Source: Rhodobiaceae bacterium UBA6963 (lineage in GTDB: Bacteria > Pseudomonadota > Alphaproteobacteria > RS24). From it: a stretch of 13,163 nucleotides of DNA. Shown piece by piece: positions 8,501-13,163 of this stretch. The notes below the pieces were generated by a model, which was not told where the DNA came from, ran no database searches, and worked only from the letters and a program-made list of their open reading frames with translations. How positions within the stretch are numbered: the first letter of the stretch is position 1; every line of letters begins with the position of its first letter. A program made the translations under genes and the position numbers. The stretch is taken from positions 5,386 to 18,548 of the forward strand of contig DJZB01000031.1 in assembly GCA_002450335.1 (NCBI GenBank), given 5' to 3'.

Positions 8501-9664
8501 TGTTTCGGCTGTCGGCGGTTCACCCGGGCGCATAACCCGGTAAATTTCTTCCAGCGCGGTCAGCTTGTCAGACGACTTATCCGTCTGCAATGTGTTGCGA
8601 ATAAACGGACCCTTATTAATCGGATCCGTATTCAGTGTGGAGACTTCCGTGTGACCATTTTCAAGCAATGAAGCCAGCATGTCTTCGGTAATTTCGTCAC
8701 CGGCTTCAGCATAAATCTCGCCGGTTTCCATATTAATGACTTCTTCAGCCAAGAAACGTCCAATGACTTCTTCATCACTGACGAGAAGATTCTCAAGCCC
8801 ACCTTCTTCAAGGTTTTTAGCAAGGCGCGGGGTGATTTTTTTACCGGCCTCAACAGCTACTTTTCCTGTCTTGGCGTCAATCAAATCAAGAGCAGGTTTT
8901 GTGCCGCGGCGGGCATCCTTATCAAAAGGCGTGACCCACTTATCATCCTTACGCGTAAAGTTGACGCTCTCATAAAATAAAGACAAAATTTCTTCATCGT
9001 CAAAATCCAACGCATGCAACAGCATGGTTGCAGGGAGTTTCCGACGGCGGTCAATGCGGACAAAAAGAACATCTTTAGCGTCAAACTCAAAATCGAGCCA
9101 TGAGCCGCGATAAGGAATAACACGGGCTGCAAACAAAAGCTTACCTGATGCGTGTGTTTTACCACGGTCATGGTCAAAGAATACGCCAGGGCTACGATGC
9201 ATCTGGGAAACAATAACCCGCTCAGTACCATTAACGACAAATGTCCCGTTAGAGGTCATGAGTGGTAAATCACCCATATAAACTTCTTGTTGCTTGATAC
9301 CTTTAATAGAGCGTGCCTCGGTTTCCTCATCCACATCATAAACGATGAGATTGAGCGTTACCTTCAAAGGAGCGGCAAAGGTCATGCCACGCTGCTGACA
9401 TTCCTCGACATCATATTTAGGCTGTTCAAATTCGTAGGATACAAATTCCAGTCTGGATGTTTTCGCGAAATCATCAATAGGAAAAACCGATTTAAATACG
9501 GCCTGCAGGCCCATATCCTCGCGACCGCCATCAGGCTCATCTGCCTGCAGGAACTGGTCATAGGAATATTTTTGAACCTCAATGAGGTTAGGCATATCCA
9601 GAACTTTAGGGATACGTCCAAAAGAGCGTCTTATACGTTTGCGTCCGGCATAAGCTTGCGACAT
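5573..9664 (-). CDS. rpoB: DNA-directed RNA polymerase subunit beta
   Basis: RpoB forms half of the RNA polymerase active-centre cleft and the rifampicin pocket. The product is 1363 residues (E. coli 1342). Landmarks: [16 protein letters not shown] near the N-terminus (24-39); the rifampicin region [20 protein letters not shown] and onward from residue 515; [15 protein letters not shown] (565-579); NGYNFEDSI (815-823) with the conserved Glu820-Asp821; and the active-site segment [12 protein letters not shown] (1083-1094) with Lys1085 and Lys1093. The residues matching E. coli Asp516, His526 and Ser531 are Asp524, His534 and Ser539, all wild type, so nothing here predicts rifampicin resistance. 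The ATG at 9664 follows GAGG at about 7-nt spacing. A 111-nt spacer with two hairpins separates it from rplL; rpoC follows after 56 nt. Confidence 0.99.
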   Translation of the reverse strand: [1363 protein letters not shown]

Positions 9665-9695
9665 GTGGTTTCCTCGCTAGCAGCAAAAAAATTTT

Positions 9696-9733
9696 ACGGA
9701 GTAATGAGTAATATACGCACCCCCACACTCCGT
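9696..9733 (-). promoter_or_regulatory. Hairpin with T-run just before rpoB (possible attenuator)
   Basis: The minus strand carries perfectly complementary 7-nt arms ACGGAGT (9733-9727) and ACTCCGT (9702-9696) around a 24-nt loop, followed by AAAA and then seven T. The T-run ends about 20 nt before the rpoB start. Stem plus T-run resembles an intrinsic terminator, but the large loop and the A residues between stem and T-run make it weak. It would suit partial termination between the ribosomal protein genes and rpoB. Confidence in function is low. Confidence 0.35.
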
Positions 9734-9747
9734 GGATGAGGATGTCA

Positions 9748-9769
9748 GGGGCGGGTTTAACCCCGCCCC
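9748..9769 (-). promoter_or_regulatory. GC-rich hairpin directly after rplL
   Basis: A perfect 8-bp stem GGGGCGGG/CCCGCCCC with a 6-nt loop starts 6 nt after the rplL stop. No T-tract follows. In E. coli the rplL-rpoB spacer holds a partial terminator and an RNase III processing site that lower rpoBC expression relative to the ribosomal proteins. This stem has the same position and could play a comparable part, but that is inference from synteny. Confidence 0.55.
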
Positions 9770-9775
9770 ATGATC

Positions 9776-10153
9776 TTATTTAAGCTCTACAGTAGCACCT
9801 GCAGCTTCGAGTTTTTCTTTTAACTCGTTAGCTTCTGCAGTTGGAACGTCTTCTTTGACTTCTTTCGGTGCGCTTTCCACGATATCCTTAGCTTCTTTCA
9901 AGCCAAGGCCGGTAATCGCCCGAACCTCTTTGATGACGTTGATTTTCTGGTCGCCAGCAGCAGCCAGAACTACAGTGAAGCTGTCTTTTTCTTCAGCAGC
10001 ACCGCCTGCATCACCTGCAGGAGCCGCAGCAGCAACAGCTACTGGGGCCGCAGCAGAAACACCCCACTTCTCTTCAAGAAGTGTTGACAGTTCTGCAGCC
10101 TCAAGCACGGTAAGGCTTGATAGTTCTTCAGCAATCTTTTCAAGATCAGCCAT
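9776..10153 (-). CDS. rplL: 50S ribosomal protein L7/L12
   Basis: L7/L12 is the multi-copy stalk protein that recruits and stimulates translational GTPases such as EF-G and EF-Tu. The product is 125 residues, a normal length. The layout is classic: an N-terminal dimerisation domain (about 1-32, LSSLTVLEAAELSTLLEEKW), an alanine/glycine-rich flexible hinge (about 33-53), and a globular factor-binding domain (about 57-125) containing KINVIKEVRAITGLGLKEAK (70-89) and ending GATVELK. The ATG at 10153 has AAGGAG at about 9-nt spacing. It follows rplJ after 36 nt. L10, its anchor on the ribosome, is encoded just upstream, and the L10-L12 complex is the known repressor of this operon in E. coli. A GC-rich hairpin follows the stop. 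Confidence 0.98.
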   Translation of the reverse strand: MADLEKIAEELSSLTVLEAAELSTLLEEKWGVSAAAPVAVAAAAPAGDAGGAAEEKDSFTVVLAAAGDQKINVIKEVRAITGLGLKEAKDIVESAPKEVKEDVPTAEANELKEKLEAAGATVELK

Positions 10154-10189
10154 ATTTTCTACTCCTTCAAATATCCGGATCGGCTTTAA

Positions 10190-10705
10190 TTAAGCCTCAC
10201 CCTTCGCAGCATAAGCACCAATAACCCGCGCCAGTTGACCGGCTGGGGCTTGCGTCACACCGGCTATTTTTGTAGCTGGTGCATTCAACAGACCGACAAG
10301 TTTACCTCTAAGAGCATCCAATGACGGCAATGATGCCAGATTTTTAACCTCAACCTCATTAAGAATTTTGTCGCCCATAACCCCACCCAATAATTTCAGG
10401 TCTTGGTTATCTTTGGCAAAATCAGCGGCAATCTTTGGCGCGGCGACTGGATCTTCTGAATAGACGATCGCAGTTGGGCCGGTAAAAAGATCAACCAGAG
10501 CTTCAGCGTTAGTATCTGCGAGAGCGAGTTTAACCAAACGGTTCTTGGTAACTTTAACACTACCGCCAACCTCGGCCGCACGATGACGCAAATCTTCCAT
10601 TTGCGGAACCGTCAACCCGGCATAGTGGGTGACAACCACAACGCCAGCATCTGCAAAGACACCACCGAAGTGCTCAACGAGCTTTTCTTTTGTCGCTCTA
10701 TCCAC
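10190..10705 (-). CDS. rplJ: 50S ribosomal protein L10
   Basis: L10 forms the base of the ribosomal stalk; it binds 23S rRNA and holds L7/L12 dimers through its C-terminal helix. I place the start at the GTG at 10705, giving 171 residues beginning MDRATKEKLVEHFGGVFADA. This matches the family N-terminus, and GGAGAG sits just upstream. An in-frame ATG at 10777 would add 24 residues (MCRLGLRPRRPPPSAQGLCA...) that look like translated leader RNA: rich in Arg and Pro, and unlike any L10. Conserved parts include THYAGLTVPQMEDLR (26-40), KVTKNRLVKLAL (51-62) and LLGGVMGDK (105-113). The C-terminal segment from about residue 140 is the L7/L12-binding helix region. A 271-nt leader with several hairpins precedes it, the expected position for L10 autoregulation. 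Confidence 0.95.
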   Translation of the reverse strand: MDRATKEKLVEHFGGVFADAGVVVVTHYAGLTVPQMEDLRHRAAEVGGSVKVTKNRLVKLALADTNAEALVDLFTGPTAIVYSEDPVAAPKIAADFAKDNQDLKLLGGVMGDKILNEVEVKNLASLPSLDALRGKLVGLLNAPATKIAGVTQAPAGQLARVIGAYAAKGEA

Positions 10706-10976
10706 TTTCTCTCTCCGTGCACACAACCCCTGTGCGCTTGGGGGCGGACGTCGTGGCCTTAAGCCTAAACGACACACCGGTTCAGTTTTGCCCGGTCACC
10801 CTTGCCTAAGCTCAGATGACTGGACAGTTCACCTGTCCCGGGTCCAGCCCAAACCGGTAAAACCGGTAAAACCTTCACCCGTCTCATCCGGGAAATTAAG
10901 CCGCTAATAGCGACACCCGAAATCTCGGACAGTAATTCGGCGGTAAAACCGCCTATCTGGCGCGAACGCCAAATAT
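10706..10976 (-). promoter_or_regulatory. Candidate L10 autoregulatory leader (rplA-rplJ spacer)
   Basis: This 271-nt spacer lies where the L10 leader RNA is found in other bacteria; there the L10-L12 complex binds the rplJ mRNA leader and represses translation. Minus-strand structures visible, in order: TGGCG-TTCG-CGCCA with a stable UUCG tetraloop (10958-10971); GGCGGT-TTT-ACCGCC (10939-10953); a 9-nt near-tandem repeat carrying ACCGGT (10852-10873); GGACAG-GTGAA-CTGTCC (10822-10838); and GCGCACA-GGGGT-TGTGTGC (10719-10737) just before the ribosome binding site. I see no convincing promoter. I cannot map the L10-binding kink-turn by eye, so the assignment rests on position and structure density. 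Confidence 0.6.
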
Positions 10977-11672
10977 TTAGCCGTCGGCAGCAGCCGCGAC
11001 GTCAATCTTCACACCGGGCCCCATGGAGGAACTCAGTGCGATGCGTTTAATAAATGTCCCCTTTGCGCCGGTTGGGCGCACCTTTTGGACAGCATTCAAG
11101 AATGCCTGAACATTTCCGGTAATTTGCTCTTCGCTGAAACTGGCCTTACCAACACCAGCATGAACAATACCAGCCTTTTCAACTCTGAACTCAACAGCAC
11201 CACCCTTAGCGGCTTTTACCGCCTCAGCGATATCCGTTGTCACAGTGCCAACCTTTGGATTTGGCATCAAATTACGAGGACCAAGAACCTTACCCAGACG
11301 ACCAACAAGCGGCATCATATCCGGAGTGGCAATACAACGATCAAAATCAATCGTGCCGCCCTGAACAGTTTCCATCAAATCTTCAGCACCGACCAAATCG
11401 GCGCCTGCTTCCTTGGCTTCATCAGCTTTGGCGTCTTTTGCGAAAACAGCAACACGGACAGAACGACCACTGCCATTCGGCAGTTCAACAACACCGCGAA
11501 CCATTTGATCAGCGTGACGCGGGTCAACACCAAGATTTAACGCAACCTCAATGGTTTCATCAAATTTTGCGGTTGCGCGTTCTTTGACGAGCTTCACGGC
11601 TTCCTCAAGGGAATAAAGTTTTTTGGGGTCAATGCCTTCCTTGGCAGATTTAATGCGTTTTGCGACAGCCAT
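10977..11672 (-). CDS. rplA: 50S ribosomal protein L1
   Basis: L1 forms the mobile L1 stalk that helps move deacylated tRNA out of the E site. In E. coli it also represses its own operon by binding the rplK-rplA mRNA. The product is 231 residues, typical of bacteria. It contains the conserved segments EVALNLGVDPRHADQMVRG (42-60), RLGKVLGPRNLMPNPKVGTV (129-148) and GTFIKRIALSSSMGPGVKID (204-223). The ATG overlaps the rplK stop (TAATG, one shared base), and a run of G just upstream inside rplK can act as the ribosome binding site, so translation is coupled to L11. Two hairpins follow the stop within the rplJ leader. The reading frame shows nothing unusual. Confidence 0.98.
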   Translation of the reverse strand: MAVAKRIKSAKEGIDPKKLYSLEEAVKLVKERATAKFDETIEVALNLGVDPRHADQMVRGVVELPNGSGRSVRVAVFAKDAKADEAKEAGADLVGAEDLMETVQGGTIDFDRCIATPDMMPLVGRLGKVLGPRNLMPNPKVGTVTTDIAEAVKAAKGGAVEFRVEKAGIVHAGVGKASFSEEQITGNVQAFLNAVQKVRPTGAKGTFIKRIALSSSMGPGVKIDVAAAADG

Positions 11673-12103
11673 TACGCCCCCCTTACTTCAAGACCCATGG
11701 CGCGGGCAGAACCGGCAATTTGCTTGGCGGCTTGTTCTACGTCATTGGTATTGAGGTCTTTTAACTTTTCATTGGCGATTTCACGGCACTGATCCATAGT
11801 CACAGATCCCGCCACTTCACGGCCAGGCAAACTTCCACCTTTGGATAGTTTGGCGGCCTTTCTGAGATAAAAAGAAGCAGGCGGCGTCTTAATCTCGAAT
11901 GTGAAAGACTTGTCTTCAAAAATCGTCACAATTGTTGGAATAGGAATATCTTTTTCCATTTCCTGCGTCTTGGCATTAAACGCCTTGCAGAATTCCATAA
12001 TATTCAGTCCACGCTGTCCAAGCGCGGGGCCGATGGGCGGGGATGGGCTCGCGCTACCCGCCGGCACCTGCATTTTCAGGTAGCCATCAATCTTTTTAGC
12101 CAT
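11672..12103 (-). CDS. rplK: 50S ribosomal protein L11
   Basis: L11 binds the GTPase-associated region of 23S rRNA with L10/L12 and is needed for RelA activation during the stringent response. The product is 143 residues, the usual size. The N-terminal domain (about 1-75) contains PSPPIGPALGQRGLNIMEFC (20-39), the proline-rich segment bound by thiopeptide antibiotics, and it is intact. The C-terminal rRNA-binding domain (about 76-143) ends GSARAMGLEVRGA. AAAGGA lies about 8 nt before the ATG. The gene ends in a one-base overlap with rplA. The 95-nt upstream spacer has a possible promoter and a hairpin directly before the ribosome binding site, where L1 feedback would be expected. Confidence 0.98.
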   Translation of the reverse strand: MAKKIDGYLKMQVPAGSASPSPPIGPALGQRGLNIMEFCKAFNAKTQEMEKDIPIPTIVTIFEDKSFTFEIKTPPASFYLRKAAKLSKGGSLPGREVAGSVTMDQCREIANEKLKDLNTNDVEQAAKQIAGSARAMGLEVRGA

Positions 12104-12119
12104 CTCTCGTTCCTTTCAT

Positions 12120-12140
12120 CCAGAAGCTTCCAACTTCCGG
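12120..12140 (-). promoter_or_regulatory. Hairpin before the rplK ribosome binding site (candidate L1 target)
   Basis: The minus strand reads CCGGAAG-TTGGAAG-CTTCTGG, a 7-bp stem (one G-U pair) with a 7-nt loop, ending 16 nt before the rplK ATG. If the nearby promoter is real, this hairpin lies at the very 5' end of the rplK mRNA. L1 is known to repress its operon in E. coli by binding the rplK leader. I have not matched this hairpin to the L1 consensus, so the link is inference. Confidence 0.4.
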
Positions 12141-12147
12141 TGTTTCG

Positions 12148-12174
12148 ATTATGGTCCGCGGTCCAACACGTCAA
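12148..12174 (-). promoter_or_regulatory. Possible promoter for rplK-rplA
   Basis: The minus strand has a -35-like TTGACG (12174-12169, five of six matches) and a -10-like CATAAT (12153-12148, five of six matches). They are separated by 15 bp, shorter than the optimal 17. The predicted start is near 12141. E. coli has a separate rplKA promoter in the same spacer, which makes this plausible, but the short spacing keeps confidence low. Confidence 0.35.
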
Positions 12175-12198
12175 AAGACGCTCCCGCGTTATTCATGC

Positions 12199-12729
12199 TC
12201 AGAGTTTTTCAACCTGACCATACTCAAGCTCGACCGGTGTAGCCCGACCGAAAATTGACACAGAAACTTTCAACCGTGCCTTTTCTTCATCAATCTCTTC
12301 GACAAGACCGTTGAAGGAAGCGAAAGGCCCGTCACATACACGGATCTGCTCGCCAATCTCGTAAATAACTGAAGGCTTTGGACGCTCCACTCCCTCTTGC
12401 ACCTGATTCAGGATGCGATCAACTTCGCGTTGAGGGATAGGTGTTGGACGATTCTCAGCCCCCAGAAAACCCGTGACCTTCGGGGTGTTTTTGACCAAAT
12501 GATAGGCATCATCTGTCAAATCAACTTTAACCAGCACATAACCGGGGAAAAACTTGCGTTCGGCATTGACCTTACGGCCCCGCCTTAGCTCGACAACCTC
12601 TTCGGTAGGGACCAGAATTTCTTCAAATCGGTCCTCAAGGCCCGAAATTCGTGCCTGCTCCTGAATGCTGTCCGCCACCTTCTGCTCGAAGTTAGAATAG
12701 GCGTGTACGATGTACCATTTATGAGCCAT
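12199..12729 (-). CDS. nusG: Transcription termination/antitermination protein NusG
   Basis: NusG binds the clamp of elongating RNA polymerase, suppresses pausing, and links polymerase to Rho or to the leading ribosome. The product is 176 residues, close to the E. coli protein. The N-terminal NGN domain (about 3-115) begins KWYIVHAYSNFEQKV and contains RKFFPGYVLVKVDL (58-71), part of the polymerase-binding face. The C-terminal KOW domain (about 123-176) contains GEQIRVCDGPFASFNGLVEE (126-145), which binds S10 or Rho. I use the ATG at 12729; the TTG directly before it would add only one residue and is less likely. The gene starts 6 nt after the secE stop, so the two are an operon with probable translational coupling. 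Confidence 0.98.
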   Translation of the reverse strand: MAHKWYIVHAYSNFEQKVADSIQEQARISGLEDRFEEILVPTEEVVELRRGRKVNAERKFFPGYVLVKVDLTDDAYHLVKNTPKVTGFLGAENRPTPIPQREVDRILNQVQEGVERPKPSVIYEIGEQIRVCDGPFASFNGLVEEIDEEKARLKVSVSIFGRATPVELEYGQVEKL

Positions 12730-12735
12730 CAATTA

Positions 12736-12927
12736 TTAATTCCCAATATCCAGAAGAAGCTGAACTAAAAAACTGAAAATCTGGTCAGCAATGAAGAAGA
12801 AAATAGAAGCAATCACAGCCATGATGAAAACCATAATGGTTGTAATCATTGTCTCCCGACGTGTCGGCCATGTAACCTTACGGACTTCGGAACGTACTTG
12901 CTGTAGAAATCCAAATGGGTTTGCCAT
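12736..12927 (-). CDS. secE: Preprotein translocase subunit SecE
   Basis: SecE is the small essential clamp subunit of the SecYEG channel in the inner membrane. The product is 63 residues, the short single-helix form usual outside enterobacteria; the E. coli protein has two extra membrane helices. The conserved cytoplasmic amphipathic segment VRSEVRKVTWPTRRET (11-26) holds the KVTWPTR signature. A hydrophobic helix follows from about residue 28 to 47, with more hydrophobic residues up to 59. AGAGG lies about 7 nt before the ATG. The gene is directly upstream of nusG, its common partner, and 126 nt downstream of tRNA-Trp. Confidence 0.97.
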   Translation of the reverse strand: MANPFGFLQQVRSEVRKVTWPTRRETMITTIMVFIMAVIASIFFFIADQIFSFLVQLLLDIGN

Positions 12928-13053
12928 GATGAGCCTCTTCTTCCGATTTACCAGGATAACGCAACCGTCACCTGACCTTCAAAACCTTACAAATTCAGCC
13001 TTATTAACAAAGACCTAGTGAGCCTGACGCTTTTTCGGGTGTCTCCTTGCCGG

Positions 13054-13129
13054 TGGCAGGAGTGGAGGGACTCGAACCCCCAACCCCCGGTTTTGGAGAC
13101 CGGTGCTCTGCCAGTTGAGCTACACTCCT
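13054..13129 (-). tRNA. trnW: tRNA-Trp (anticodon CCA)
   Basis: This is a full 76-nt cloverleaf including an encoded 3' CCA. The acceptor stem is AGGAGTG/CACTCCT (7 bp, perfect) with discriminator base G73. The D arm reads TAGCTCAACTGGCAGAGCA. The anticodon stem CCGGT/ACCGG encloses the loop CTCCAAA, placing anticodon CCA at 13096-13094. The T arm has the GGTTCGAGTCC core. It decodes UGG. Its place just upstream of secE is common in alphaproteobacteria, where it may be co-transcribed with secE-nusG. I see no clear terminator between it and secE. Confidence 0.97.
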
Positions 13130-13163
13130 CCAGATCGCACCTACTCGATAATTGCTGCGACGA

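Noticed and set aside
9287..9739. A 150-codon plus-strand open frame across the start of rpoB
   Set aside because: It is antisense to the rpoB N-terminus and its ribosome binding site, and its composition and lack of similarity fit a shadow frame.
12928..13053. Possible promoter between tRNA-Trp and secE (TTGAAG with GTTATC at 16-bp spacing)
   Set aside because: Both boxes match the consensus poorly and the spacer shows no other support. Co-transcription with the tRNA is equally likely. I see no clear terminator here either.
13130..13163. Sequence upstream of tRNA-Trp
   Set aside because: Only 34 nt are available; no promoter or gene end can be recognised. A tuf gene upstream is common in this arrangement but is not visible.
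1..13163. Mobile elements, CRISPR arrays, toxin-antitoxin or other accessory systems
   Set aside because: I found no transposase, spaced repeat array, terminal inverted repeats or unexplained open frame. Essential genes fill the window, with only short spacers between them.

Overview
The window is an ordinary housekeeping locus of a bacterium: the transcription/translation super-cluster, with every gene on the minus strand. Read 5'->3' on that strand, from the right end of the window to the left, the order is tRNA-Trp, secE, nusG, rplK, rplA, rplJ, rplL, rpoB, rpoC, rpsL, rpsG and the first 45 codons of fusA. The RpoB, RpoC, L7/L12, S12 and EF-G sequences look alphaproteobacterial to me, and so does tRNA-Trp directly upstream of secE-nusG. 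G+C content looks moderate, near one half by eye. I cannot fix the order or genus from sequence alone.

Right part (about 9,770-13,163): tRNA-Trp, then the SecYEG subunit SecE, the antitermination factor NusG, and the four 50S proteins L11, L1, L10 and L7/L12. SecE-NusG and L11-L1 are tightly packed; L11 and L1 overlap by one base. Two longer spacers look regulatory. The 95-nt nusG-rplK spacer has a possible promoter and a hairpin next to the rplK ribosome binding site. The 271-nt rplA-rplJ spacer has the position expected of an L10 autoregulatory leader and is full of short hairpins. Centre (about 1,350-9,775): rpoB and rpoC, the two large RNA polymerase subunits. Both have intact catalytic, zinc-binding and drug-contact motifs, and hairpins lie in the spacers before rpoB, between rpoB and rpoC, and after rpoC. 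Left part (1-1,349): the str operon (rpsL, rpsG, fusA) with its own near-consensus promoter and a leader of about 250 nt.

Together the genes supply RNA polymerase, a transcription elongation factor, ribosomal proteins, an elongation factor and a translocon subunit, all needed in proportion to growth rate. The spacer hairpins are where ribosomal protein and polymerase output could be uncoupled. I found no mobile element, CRISPR array, defence gene, pseudogene or unknown protein-coding gene, and no sign of a new biological system. The points worth a second look are RNA-level structures in the spacers and a start-codon correction for rplJ.
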